Source: Pseudonocardia autotrophica (GTDB lineage Bacteria > Actinomycetota > Actinomycetes > Mycobacteriales > Pseudonocardiaceae). From it: 64,000 nucleotides of DNA. Shown one piece after another: positions 43,555-52,066 of the stretch. The stretch lies in assembly GCF_003945385.1 (NCBI RefSeq), contig NZ_AP018920.1, forward strand, positions 3,162,001 to 3,226,000, written 5' to 3'. A program made the position numbers and the translations under genes. Position 1 is the stretch's first letter, and the number at the start of each line of letters is the position of its first letter. The notes beneath the pieces were generated by a model, which had not been told where the DNA came from, made no database searches, and was given only the letters and a program-made list of their open reading frames with translations.

Positions 43555-43758
43555 CGTTCCGGGGCCGGCTGCGCCGTGACCCCACGGCCGGGTGACGGGA
43601 TCGGTCCCCCGGAAGGAGCTTGCGCCCGGCTCCGACACGTTCTGCGGTCACTCGCAGGCGGGGTTGCCTACTCGATGTGGTGACAAAGGTGAGCGTGGTG
43701 ACTGTGTGGCATTTAGCGTCGTCGGTGAATCACGAGACCGATGGGGCGGAGGAGCCTG

Positions 43759-45387
43759 ATGGGACGCTCTGTGCGAGCCGCGGCGATCGCCGCAGCCATG
43801 CTGATCAGCCTGCCGGCTGCGGCGTTCGCCGACACCGGGGCCGCAGCGCAACCGGGCTCGTCCACCGCGGTGGACTGCCCCGCTCCGGCGGGGCCCGGGG
43901 TCGGTTCCGGCCCGGACGCGGGAGACGGTGCCGGTGCCGCCGGGACGGGGAAGCCCGGCGGCACCGGAGCCACCGCGGCCGGGGACGAGCCCGGTATGGC
44001 GACGCCCGGTGGGGCGGAGGACGACGACCCGGACGGCTCCGGGGGCGGCAGCTCCGGGAGCGCCGGTTCCGGCGATGCCCGGAGCTCCGGCGCCGGCTCC
44101 GGCGGCGGCTCGGATGACCCGAGCGGCTCCGGTGACGACGGGGGAGCGGGCGACACCGGACCTTCCGGCGGCCAGGACGACAACGGCCCCGGGGATCCGG
44201 CCGACAGCGGCGACCAGGGCGCCGGCAGCGATGATCCGGCGTCCGGTGCCGACGACCCGGGTTCCGGCGGCGGCCAGGGCTCCGGCAGTGACGACCAGAA
44301 CTCCGGCAGTGACGACCCGGCTCCCGGTGACGACCCGGCTCCCGGTGACGACCCGGCTCCCGGTGACGACCCGGCTCCCGGTGACGACCCGGCTCCCGGT
44401 GGCGATCAGGGCTCCGGTGGCGATCAGGGCTCCGGTGGCGATGACTCGGCGTCCGGTGGCGGCGCGACCGATCCTGCCGACTGCGATCCCGCGGCCGACC
44501 CGGCCGACCCGGCCGAGGTGACCGCACCGACCGCCCCGCAGTCCCCGGTGGACCCGCAGTCGCCGAGCGAGCCGACCGAGCCGGCTGAGCCGAGCGAGCC
44601 GGCCGCCTACGCCGGTGCCGACACCAGCGCGGCGACCGCGCACGGCTGGGGCGAGCCGGACCACGTCGACGAGTTCGACGGCGAGCTCAGCGGCTGGAAC
44701 ATCTACGACGGCCCGGGCCACGCGGGCGAGGGGACCCGCGCACCGGACGCGGTCTCGGTCGACAACGGCATCCTCACCATCGACGGCGACGCCGACGGCA
44801 CCACCGCCGGCATGGCGTGGACCGGCAACAGCCAGAAGTACGGCCGCTGGGAGGGCCGGGTGCGCGCTCCCGAGTCCGACCCGACCTACAACGCGCTGCT
44901 GCTGCTCTGGCCCACGGCCGAGGACTTCCCGGTCGGCGGCGAGATCGACTTCATGGAGATGACCGACCACACCCGTCAGACGACCGAGCTGTTCCTGCAC
45001 TACGGCGAGGACAACAGCCAGGTGCAGGGCGAGGTCGAGATCGACGGGACGCAGTGGAACAACTGGGCCGTCGAGTGGACCCCGGACAGCGTCGTCGCCT
45101 ACGTCAACGGCGAGGAGTGGTGGCGGACCGACGACACCTCGATCCTGCCGCCCGGACCGATGCACCTGTGCATCCAGCTCGACTGGTTCCCGAACGGTGA
45201 CGGCGAGGTGCAGCCGTCGAAGATGGAGGTCGACTGGGTCCGGCAGTACTCGCTGCCCGAGTCGGAGACGGCGTCCGCCGAGGGACTCCTGGACCGGCTG
45301 GGGAAGCGGATCACCGAGGGTGTCCGGGACCCGGCGCCGGGGGCGGCGACCCGCGCCCCGAGCGGTGACGTCAGCGGTACTCCATGA
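43759..45387 (+). CDS. Secreted GH16 family glycoside hydrolase with long acidic repeat linker
   Basis: 542 residues. A signal peptide ends near AAAFA-DT (residue 25). Residues 30-285 are a Gly/Ser/Asp-rich linker with tandem DPAPGD and GSGGDQ units and a Pro/Glu part. Residues 290-490 form a GH16 beta-sandwich: WTGNSQKYGRWEGRVR, catalytic EIDFME (ExDxxE) near 394 and WTPDSVVAYVNGEEWWR. GH16 enzymes cut beta-1,3/1,4-glucans or related. ATG 43759 is used because GGAGGAG ends 6 bp upstream; an in-frame ATG at 43741 is weaker. Confidence 0.9.
   Translation: MGRSVRAAAIAAAMLISLPAAAFADTGAAAQPGSSTAVDCPAPAGPGVGSGPDAGDGAGAAGTGKPGGTGATAAGDEPGMATPGGAEDDDPDGSGGGSSGSAGSGDARSSGAGSGGGSDDPSGSGDDGGAGDTGPSGGQDDNGPGDPADSGDQGAGSDDPASGADDPGSGGGQGSGSDDQNSGSDDPAPGDDPAPGDDPAPGDDPAPGDDPAPGGDQGSGGDQGSGGDDSASGGGATDPADCDPAADPADPAEVTAPTAPQSPVDPQSPSEPTEPAEPSEPAAYAGADTSAATAHGWGEPDHVDEFDGELSGWNIYDGPGHAGEGTRAPDAVSVDNGILTIDGDADGTTAGMAWTGNSQKYGRWEGRVRAPESDPTYNALLLLWPTAEDFPVGGEIDFMEMTDHTRQTTELFLHYGEDNSQVQGEVEIDGTQWNNWAVEWTPDSVVAYVNGEEWWRTDDTSILPPGPMHLCIQLDWFPNGDGEVQPSKMEVDWVRQYSLPESETASAEGLLDRLGKRITEGVRDPAPGAATRAPSGDVSGTP
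44311..44436 (+). repeat. 18-bp coding tandem repeats in the GH16 linker
   Basis: Five perfect copies of GACGACCCGGCTCCCGGT (44311-44400) encode DDPAPG, then two perfect copies of another 18-bp unit (44401-44436) encode GDQGSG. DNA-level identity of all copies suggests recent expansion or ongoing slippage, and copy number may vary between strains. Confidence 0.95.
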
Positions 45388-45925
45388 CCAGGACGGCGGT
45401 GGCCCCGGGAGTCAACGCCCGGTAGGCGTGCGGGCGGTCGCCGGGAAAGGTGATGTAGTCACCCGGATCCAGCTCGACCTCCGCACCCTCCGGGCCGGCC
45501 AGCCACCGCCCCTGTCCGACGATCATGTGCTCGGCCGTGCCGGGTGAGTGCGCGTGCGCGACCCGCGGCTCACCCGGCTCGCACGTGACGAGGTGCACGT
45601 CGCGCCGGGCGCCGGGCGGGCAGGCCGAGAGCAGTGCCGAGGTGAACGGCGAGTCCTCGGAACGGAGCGCAGGCCGGTCGGCCGCCCGAACCACCCGGAC
45701 CGGCGCGGCCTGCGGCTCCACCAGTGCACTGAACGGCACCTCGACGACGACCGCGATCGCCCACAGCGTCTCCACGCTCGGGTTCCCGGTACCCGCTTCG
45801 AGCTGGGACAACGTCGACTTCGCAATCCCGGCGCGGCGGGCCAGCTCGGCGGACGAGATGCCGAGACGGGTCCGTTCACGCCGGATCGCGGCGGCGATGG
45901 TCGCTAGGGGCGGCGTTCGGTTCAT
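45371..45925 (-). CDS. XRE-type regulator with C-terminal cupin domain
   Basis: 184 residues. Helix-turn-helix: IAAAIRRERTRLGISSAELARRAGIAKSTLSQLEAGTGNPSVETLWAIA (residues 10-58). Cupin 2 domain: VAHAHSPGTAEHMIVGQGRW and LDPGDYITFPGDRPHAYRAL. The type often controls transport or amino-acid genes. Divergent from azlCD with a 54-bp gap, so the exporter is its likely target. The end overlaps the GH16 stop by 17 bp. Confidence 0.9.
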   Translation of the reverse strand: MNRTPPLATIAAAIRRERTRLGISSAELARRAGIAKSTLSQLEAGTGNPSVETLWAIAVVVEVPFSALVEPQAAPVRVVRAADRPALRSEDSPFTSALLSACPPGARRDVHLVTCEPGEPRVAHAHSPGTAEHMIVGQGRWLAGPEGAEVELDPGDYITFPGDRPHAYRALTPGATAVLVMEYR

Positions 45926-45979
45926 CGTACGATCCGATCGACTTGACGAACGTGTGGGTTGCTGTTCACTCTAGCGGTC

Positions 45980-46777
45980 ATGCGTTCGACACACCGAACA
46001 CGCCGCCCGGAGACCGGCGCCGATGTCCGCGATGCCGTGACGGTCGCGGTGGCCGTCGGCGTCGTGGGGGTCTCGTTCGGTGCCCTCGCCCCGGCGGCGG
46101 GCCTCTCCCCGGGGATGACGATGGCGATGTCGCTGCTGGTGTTCGCCGGCGGCGCCCAGCTTCTGGTCACCGGTGTGCTGGCGGCCGGCGGCGGGATCTG
46201 GGCCGCGGTCGCCGCCGGTCTGGTGCTGAACCTGCGGCACCTCCCGTTCGGCCTGGCGCTGGCCCGGCACCTCGGCAGCGGCTGGTCGCGGGTGCCGGGT
46301 GCGCACGTGATCACCGACGAGTCGACGGCCTTCGTGCTGGCCCGGACCGGCGGTACCCCGGGCCGGGCCCGGCGTGCGTTCTGGATCCTCGGTGTCGCGA
46401 AGTACGCCTGCTGGCAGCTCGGCACCGCGGGCGGCCTGCTGCTGGGGGCGAGCGTGCCGGACCCGTCCGCGCTCGGGCTGGACGCCGCCTTCCCGGCCGC
46501 GCTGCTCGCGATGCTGGTCCCGATGCTGCGCGCGGTCGACGCGCAACGGGTCGCCGCCGCGGCGGCGACGATCGCGCTGGCCTGCGCACCGTTCCTGCCC
46601 GCCGGGCTGCCGGTGCTCGCCGGGATGCTCGGCGTCGGCGCCGCCGGACGCCGCGGCGCGGCACAGCCCCCGGACCGTGCCGACGGGCCACCGGGTCCAC
46701 AGCACCAGGAGCTCGACGGGGCGCAGCCGGTCCAGCGCCCGGACGGTGACCGCCCGGAGCGGGGGAGTGGCTCGTGA
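45980..46777 (+). CDS. azlC: AzlC family branched-chain amino-acid exporter subunit
   Basis: 265 residues with about six helices. GVVGVSFGALAPAAGLSPGMTMAMSLLVFAGGAQLL and VAAGLVLNLRHLPFGLALARHLG are the AzlC signatures; TDESTAFVLART follows. ATG 45980 chosen; a TTG at 45959 is in frame. The 40-residue C-terminal tail is polar and low-complexity. Works with AzlD to export leucine-type amino acids in the family. Confidence 0.9.
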   Translation: MRSTHRTRRPETGADVRDAVTVAVAVGVVGVSFGALAPAAGLSPGMTMAMSLLVFAGGAQLLVTGVLAAGGGIWAAVAAGLVLNLRHLPFGLALARHLGSGWSRVPGAHVITDESTAFVLARTGGTPGRARRAFWILGVAKYACWQLGTAGGLLLGASVPDPSALGLDAAFPAALLAMLVPMLRAVDAQRVAAAAATIALACAPFLPAGLPVLAGMLGVGAAGRRGAAQPPDRADGPPGPQHQELDGAQPVQRPDGDRPERGSGS

Positions 46778-47082
46778 CCGTCGCCGCGCTGGTCGTCCTC
46801 GCCGGCGGCACCTACCTCCTGCGGCTGCTCCCGCTGCTGCTGCACGGCCGGATCACCTTCTCCGACCGGGCGATCCGGCTGACCGAACTGGGTGCTGTTG
46901 CCCTGCTGGTCGCACTGGTCGCGACCGGAACCTGGTTCGACGGGGACGGCTTCGCCGGATGGGCCCGCCCGGCCGGGGTGGCCGTGGCCGCGCTGGCGGT
47001 GTGGCTGCGGCTCCCGTTCGTGCTGGTGGTGCTGCTCGCCGCCGGGACGACGGCGCTGCTCCGCCTGGCCGGGGTGCCCTGA
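46774..47082 (+). CDS. azlD: AzlD family branched-chain amino-acid exporter subunit
   Basis: 102 residues with three to four helices: VAALVVLAGGTYLLRLLPLLL with the conserved TYLLRLLP segment, then LGAVALLVALVATGTWF and a final LRLPFVLVVLLAAGTTALLRL. Overlaps azlC by 4 bp (GTGA). Confidence 0.9.
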   Translation: MTVAALVVLAGGTYLLRLLPLLLHGRITFSDRAIRLTELGAVALLVALVATGTWFDGDGFAGWARPAGVAVAALAVWLRLPFVLVVLLAAGTTALLRLAGVP

Positions 47083-47271
47083 CCGGGCGGGTGCGGGCGG
47101 CCGCAGCCGGGCGGGGCGGCAGGCAGCCCCGCACCGCACCGCACCGCGCCACCCGATCCCGCCGGATGCCCGACCCGACCCGACCCGCCGCCGGCGCTGC
47201 ACGGCGTTCGGAACCACGCCCGGCCCGGCCCCACCGCGCGCGGCCGGGCCGGGACGGCGAGGATCGTCGGC

Positions 47272-48738
47272 ATGCACGTCCTCGTCGTCGGCGCCACCGG
47301 CTACATCGGATCACGTCTCGTCCCGCGCCTGCTCGACGAGGTACACGCGGTCCGGGTACTCGTCCGGACCCCCGCCAAGGTGCACGTCCATCCCTGGGCG
47401 GACGCGGTCGAGGTGCTGCCCGGCGACGCCCGTGACGCCGCTGCGCTACGGGAGGCCTGCACCGGCGTCGACGCCGTCGTCCATCTCGTGCACGCGATGG
47501 ACGGCCCCGGCTATGCCGACCGGGACCGCGACGCCGCCCGGGCGTTGGCCGACGGTGCCGCCGCGGCCGGTGTCGCGCGGATCGTCTACCTCGGCGGACT
47601 CCAGCCGGACGAGGATGCCGGCACCGTCTCCGGGCACCTGAGCTCGCGTCGGGAGGTCGGGGACATCCTGCTCGACGGCCCGGTCCCGGCCACCGTGCTC
47701 CGCGCCGGGATCGTCGTCGGGACCGGCTCGGCGAGCTTCGAGATGATCCGGCACCTGACCGACGTGGCGATGGGCGGGCCGCTGGTGCTGCCGCTGCCGG
47801 ACCGGCTGTGGAACCGGATCCAGCCGGTCGCGGTGGACGACGTGCTGCACGCCGTCGTCGGCTCCCTCACGTTGCCGCCCGAGGTGGACCGGGCGTTCGA
47901 CATCGGCGGCCCGGACGTCCTCACCTACCGCTCGCTGATGAGCGAGTACGCCGCCGAGGCCGGTCTGCGCCGGCCGCTGCCGCTACCGGTCCCGGTGTCG
48001 GCGCCCCGGCTCACCGCGCGTGCGGTCGCCGCGCTGACCCCGGTCGACCGGGGGCTGGCCCAGCCGCTCGTCGAGTCGATGCGGCACGAACTGGTCTGCG
48101 ACCCCGCGGACCTGGACGCCCTCGACGCGCTGGTCGGTGCCCCGCCGGGAGGACGCACGTCGTACCGGACGGCGGTCCGCCGGGCGCTGGACGGCACCGG
48201 CGCGGCCGGCCCCGGCCCGTCCGACCCGCCCGGGAGCGGCCCAGCCGAGTGGGCGACCACCGACGCGCACGACGTCGACGCACCGGCGCACGCGGTCTGG
48301 TCGGTGATCGAGACGCTCGGCGGTGAGCACGGCTGGTACACGGTGCCCGGGGTGGCGACCGTGACCGGATTCCTCGACGTGCTGGCCGGCGGTCAGCTGC
48401 CGCGCCGGTGCTCGGACGGCCCACCGCGGCTGCTCGCCGGGGAGCCGCTGGACCGCTGGGTGATCGAGACGGTGGAACCGGGCGAGCGACTGGTGCTGCG
48501 TGCCGCCGCGCCGCTGCCCGGTGTCGCCCGGCTCGAGCTGCGGGTCCGTGCCACCGGCCGGCTGACCAGCCGCTACGAGCAGACCGTGCGGTTCACTCCG
48601 CGCGGGCTGGCCGGACGTCTGGCCTGGCTGGCCGTGTACCCGACCCAGCGCTTCGTGTTCGCGGTGATGGCGCAGACCCTCACCGGCGTGGCACACACCC
48701 GCTACTTGCGAGAGCTGCGCGGCCCGTCCCGGCCGTGA
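47272..48738 (+). CDS. NAD(P)-binding SDR protein fused to DUF2867 (YbjT-like)
   Basis: 488 residues. The Rossmann part begins VLVVGATGYIGSRLVPRLL with GxxGxxG and resembles atypical extended SDR a5; residues 330-480 are a DUF2867 SRPBCC-like domain (APAHAVWSVIETLGGEHGWY, LRVRATGRLTSRYEQTVRFTPRGLAGRLAWLAVYPTQRFVF). Function unknown; electron-transfer or quinone-linked roles are proposed for relatives. The 190 bp before it hold CCGCA and CCGACC microrepeats and no gene. Confidence 0.87.
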   Translation: MHVLVVGATGYIGSRLVPRLLDEVHAVRVLVRTPAKVHVHPWADAVEVLPGDARDAAALREACTGVDAVVHLVHAMDGPGYADRDRDAARALADGAAAAGVARIVYLGGLQPDEDAGTVSGHLSSRREVGDILLDGPVPATVLRAGIVVGTGSASFEMIRHLTDVAMGGPLVLPLPDRLWNRIQPVAVDDVLHAVVGSLTLPPEVDRAFDIGGPDVLTYRSLMSEYAAEAGLRRPLPLPVPVSAPRLTARAVAALTPVDRGLAQPLVESMRHELVCDPADLDALDALVGAPPGGRTSYRTAVRRALDGTGAAGPGPSDPPGSGPAEWATTDAHDVDAPAHAVWSVIETLGGEHGWYTVPGVATVTGFLDVLAGGQLPRRCSDGPPRLLAGEPLDRWVIETVEPGERLVLRAAAPLPGVARLELRVRATGRLTSRYEQTVRFTPRGLAGRLAWLAVYPTQRFVFAVMAQTLTGVAHTRYLRELRGPSRP

Positions 48739-48883
48739 CCACCACGGCCGCCCACGCGCCGGGCCCCGCCGCACACCCGTCGATCCGGCCGCACGCACGT
48801 CGCCCCCGCGAGACGTGTGTCGGGTCCGCCGCGCTCCGGCGCCCCGCCGCACGCACGTGGGGCACCGCCGCACGCGCGTCCGC

Positions 48884-48959
48884 CCCGGTTCGCACCCCTT
48901 GACCCCGGCTCGCACCCGCTGCAGCAGGTGTGGACCGGGGTCAAGGGGTGCGAACCGGG
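48884..48959. repeat. Large hairpin with 25-bp perfect arms between convergent genes
   Basis: Outer arms 48884-48908 and 48935-48959 are exact complements. The 26-nt loop contains a second, imperfect stem centred on CTGCAG at 48919-48924. It lies 7 bp from the sugC-like stop and 145 bp after the SDR gene, so it may act as a bidirectional terminator. Between 48770 and 48880 there are three or four copies of GCCGCACGCACGT-like sequence. TTCGCAC also occurs in the 23.0-kb palindrome. Confidence 0.92.
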
Positions 48960-48966
48960 CGCGGGC

Positions 48967-50214
48967 TCAGGCCTGGGCCGCCGCCTCCCGGGCGTTCGCG
49001 ACCTGCTCGGCGCGGTCCTCGGCGGCGATCCGGGTCAGCTCGGCACCGGCCTCGGGATCGCGGGTGAGGTTGTCGCCGGACTCCGGGTCGAAGACGTGGA
49101 TCTTGCGCGCGTCCAGCCAGAACTCGGCGTCGCGGCCCTCCCGGATCCGGCTGGTCGAGTCGATCGACACGATCGCCTGGGTACGCAGCTGGTCGGAGTC
49201 GAGCTCGCGGGAGAGCTCCTTGAGCTTGGCGTCCACCTCGGCCGGGGCCTCGTACGGGATGTAGGCGAACTGCGAGTCACCGAGCCACTCGGTGACGTCG
49301 ACCCGCGCGGTGAACGTCGAGCCGAGCGACTTCTTCGCCTCGTCGACCAGCGAGGCGTCCTCGAAGTACTCCGGCCGGATCCCGACGAGCACCAGCTCGC
49401 GGCCCTTCACCTGCTCGGCGCGGGTCGCGTCGAGCCCGATCGTCCCGAACGGGGTCTCCAGCCCGTCGGCGGTGACGGTCGCGGGCAGGAAGTTCATCGG
49501 GGGCGAGCCGATGAACCCGGCGACGAACAGGTTGACCGGCTGCTCGTAGAGCTCGCGCGGCGACGCGACCTGCTGGATGACGCCCTTGCGCAGCACACAG
49601 ACCCGGTCGCCGAGGGTCATCGCCTCGGTCTGGTCGTGCGTGACGTAGACGGTGGTGATGCCCAGCCGGCGCTGCAGCCGGGCGATCTCGGTGCGCATCT
49701 GGCCGCGCAGCTTGGCGTCGAGGTTCGACAGCGGCTCGTCGAACAGGAACGCGTCGGCGTCGCGGACGATCGCCCGGCCCATCGCGACCCGCTGCCGCTG
49801 GCCACCCGACAGGTTCGCCGGCTTGCGCTGCAGGTGCTCGTCGAGCTCCAGCACCTTCGACGCGTCGTTGACCTTGCGCCGTACCTCGTCCTCGGGGGTC
49901 TTGGCCAGGCGCAGCGGGAAGGCGATGTTCTCGAACACCGACAGGTGCGGGTAGAGCGCGTAGTTCTGGAACACCATCGACAGGTTTCGGTCGCGGGGGG
50001 CCTTCTCGTTGACCCGGGTCCCGCCGATCACCATGTCGCCGGAGGTGATGTCCTCCAGGCCGACGATCATCCGGAGCAGGGTCGACTTCCCGCAGCCGGA
50101 CGGGCCGACGAGGATCATGAACTCGCCGTCGGCGATGTCCATGCTCACGTCGTTGACCGCGGGGTAGCCGTCGCCGTACTTCTTGACGATGTTCTTCATC
50201 TCGATCGACGCCAT
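48967..50214 (-). CDS. Sugar ABC transporter ATPase (SugC/MsiK/UgpC type)
   Basis: 415 residues. Walker [10 protein letters not shown] at 37-45, Q-loop [12 protein letters not shown], signature [17 protein letters not shown], Walker [18 protein letters not shown]-loop [11 protein letters not shown]. The C-terminal 180 residues form the MOI/TOBE regulatory region (VGIRPEYFE). The C-terminus has an extra Ala/Glu-rich 35-residue tail. ATG 50214 is preceded by AAAGGAAA. It is the last gene of the LpqY-SugAB operon. Confidence 0.93.
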   Translation of the reverse strand: MASIEMKNIVKKYGDGYPAVNDVSMDIADGEFMILVGPSGCGKSTLLRMIVGLEDITSGDMVIGGTRVNEKAPRDRNLSMVFQNYALYPHLSVFENIAFPLRLAKTPEDEVRRKVNDASKVLELDEHLQRKPANLSGGQRQRVAMGRAIVRDADAFLFDEPLSNLDAKLRGQMRTEIARLQRRLGITTVYVTHDQTEAMTLGDRVCVLRKGVIQQVASPRELYEQPVNLFVAGFIGSPPMNFLPATVTADGLETPFGTIGLDATRAEQVKGRELVLVGIRPEYFEDASLVDEAKKSLGSTFTARVDVTEWLGDSQFAYIPYEAPAEVDAKLKELSRELDSDQLRTQAIVSIDSTSRIREGRDAEFWLDARKIHVFDPESGDNLTRDPEAGAELTRIAAEDRAEQVANAREAAAQA

Positions 50215-50270
50215 GTCCGATCGTTTCCTTTCACGAAGGGGGCGGACGGGGCAGCGCTGATGTTCGCTGT

Positions 50271-51104
50271 TCAGCCCTTGACTGCGCCGTTGGTGAGGCC
50301 GGCGACGATCCGCCGCTGGAAGATCAGGACGAGCACGACGACCGGGATGGTCACGATCACCGCGGCCGCCGCGATCGGGCCGTTCGGCGACTCGAACTGC
50401 GACGCCCCGGAGAACAGCCCCAGCGCTGCCGGTACCGGTCGCGCCGCACCCGTCGAGGTGAGCGAGATGCCGTAGGCGAAGTCGTTCCAGGCGATGAAGA
50501 ACGCCAGGATCGCGGTGGTGAACACGCCGGGCGTGGCCAGCGGCACGATCACCTTGCGGAACGCCTGCCAGCTGGTCGCGCCGTCGACCTGCGCCGCCTG
50601 CTCCATCTCCCACGGGATCTCCCGGAAGAACGCCGACATCGTCCAGATCGACAGCGGCAGCGTCAGCGACAGGTAGGGGATGATCAGGCCGGGCCAGGTG
50701 TCGTAGAGCCCGATCTGGCGCCACAGGTTGTACAGCGGCGTGACGATCGAGATGACCGGGAAGATCGCCACCGCGAGCGCGGTGGACAGGATCAGCCGCT
50801 TGCCCCGGAAGTCCAGCCGGGCGATCGCGTAGGCCGCGAACATCGACAGCACGCAGGCGATGAACGTGGAGATCAGCACGATGCCGAAGGAGTTCCGCAG
50901 CGCGGGCAGGAACAGCTCGGCCGCGTCACCGACCAGGATCTGGGAGTAGTTCTCCCAGGACAGCGAGGTCGGCAGGAACTGGCCGTTCGCGATGTCGGCC
51001 GATGACTTCAGCGACAGCGACACGATCCAGCCGACCGGGAACAGCGCGTAGATCACGATCGCGATGCCGGCGACGATCCACAGGACCCTCTCGCGGGTGC
51101 CCAT
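50271..51104 (-). CDS. Sugar ABC transporter permease, SugB/MalG-like
   Basis: 277 residues with six helices. The EAA loop is [37 protein letters not shown] near residue 180, the ATPase contact. [16 protein letters not shown] is the typical MalG N-terminal helix. Overlaps the SugA-like gene by 1 bp (TGATG). Confidence 0.93.
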   Translation of the reverse strand: MGTRERVLWIVAGIAIVIYALFPVGWIVSLSLKSSADIANGQFLPTSLSWENYSQILVGDAAELFLPALRNSFGIVLISTFIACVLSMFAAYAIARLDFRGKRLILSTALAVAIFPVISIVTPLYNLWRQIGLYDTWPGLIIPYLSLTLPLSIWTMSAFFREIPWEMEQAAQVDGATSWQAFRKVIVPLATPGVFTTAILAFFIAWNDFAYGISLTSTGAARPVPAALGLFSGASQFESPNGPIAAAAVIVTIPVVVLVLIFQRRIVAGLTNGAVKG

Positions 51105-52066
51105 CACTTCTCCCCTCGGGCCTGGGACAGGTCGACCTTGAAGCCCTTGATGAACCCGACGCAGATGACCACGACGGACAGGAACAGCAGCACCGACACC
51201 GCGGAGCCGAGCCCGATCTCCAGCCGGGCGATCGTCTGCCGGTAGGCCAGGAACGACACCGTCTCGGTGTTCTCGGCGCCGCCGGTCATGACGAACACGG
51301 TGTCGAAGACGCGGAAGGCGTCCAGCGTCCGGAACAGCAGGGCCACCATGATCGCGGCCTTCATGTTCGGGATGGTGACCTTCCACATCCGCTGCCACCA
51401 GGAGGCGCCGTCCACCCGGGCGGCCTCCTGCAGCACGTCCGGCACCTGGGCGAGGCCGGCGAGCAGCAGCAGCGAGATGAACGGCGTCGTCTTCCAGATC
51501 TCGGCCAGGCAGATCACGAACAGCGACGACCAGGTGCCGCCGAACCAGTCGGTGTCCACGGCCACCCCGGGCAGCCAGGAGAACCACGAGTTCACGAAGC
51601 CGGAGTCCAGCGAGAACGCGTACTGCCAGGCGAACGCCGAGACGACCGTGATGACCGCGTACGGGATCAGGATCGCGGCCCGCAGGACCGGCCGGATCGC
51701 CTTGAGCGCGTTCATCATCACCAGCGCGAGCGCGAAGCCGAGCACCAGCTCGACCGCCACCGTCACCACCGTGATGAACACGGTCACGCCGAACGAGGTC
51801 CACCAGATCTGGTCGGTGAGGATCACCGCGTAGTTGTTCAGCCCGACGAACGAGATGTTGTCCGGGTCGGTCAGCCGATAGTTGAACAGCGAGTAGTAGA
51901 CGGCCTGGGCGATCGGGTACGCCGTGACCAGCAGCATGATCACGAATGCCGGTCCGGCGAGCATCCAGCCCAGCCGCTGTTCGGAACGGGCCTTGTCGCT
52001 GGTGCCAGGGCCGGCCGGCGACGCGGGGGTGGCGCCCCCGGTGCCGGTCCGCTCCGTCGTCGTCAC
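51104..52066 (-). CDS. Sugar ABC transporter permease, SugA/MalF-like
   Basis: 320 residues. A Thr/Gly/Ala-rich cytoplasmic leader of about 30 residues precedes LGWMLAGPAFVIMLLVTAYPIAQAVYYSLFNY. EAA loop VLQEAARVDGASWWQRMWKVTIPNMKAAIMVAL near residue 220. GTG start inside a GTGA overlap with the binding-protein gene. Confidence 0.93.
   Translation of the reverse strand: MTTTERTGTGGATPASPAGPGTSDKARSEQRLGWMLAGPAFVIMLLVTAYPIAQAVYYSLFNYRLTDPDNISFVGLNNYAVILTDQIWWTSFGVTVFITVVTVAVELVLGFALALVMMNALKAIRPVLRAAILIPYAVITVVSAFAWQYAFSLDSGFVNSWFSWLPGVAVDTDWFGGTWSSLFVICLAEIWKTTPFISLLLLAGLAQVPDVLQEAARVDGASWWQRMWKVTIPNMKAAIMVALLFRTLDAFRVFDTVFVMTGGAENTETVSFLAYRQTIARLEIGLGSAVSVLLFLSVVVICVGFIKGFKVDLSQARGEK

Noticed and set aside
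43555..43758. c-di-AMP (ydaO-type) or other riboswitch before the secreted GH16 gene
   Set aside because: No conserved ydaO core could be matched by eye, only a GTGA-rich leader.
47083..47271. Functional element in the CCGCA and CCGACC microrepeats before the SDR-DUF2867 gene
   Set aside because: Short simple repeats in GC-rich DNA; no hairpin, promoter or reading frame stood out.
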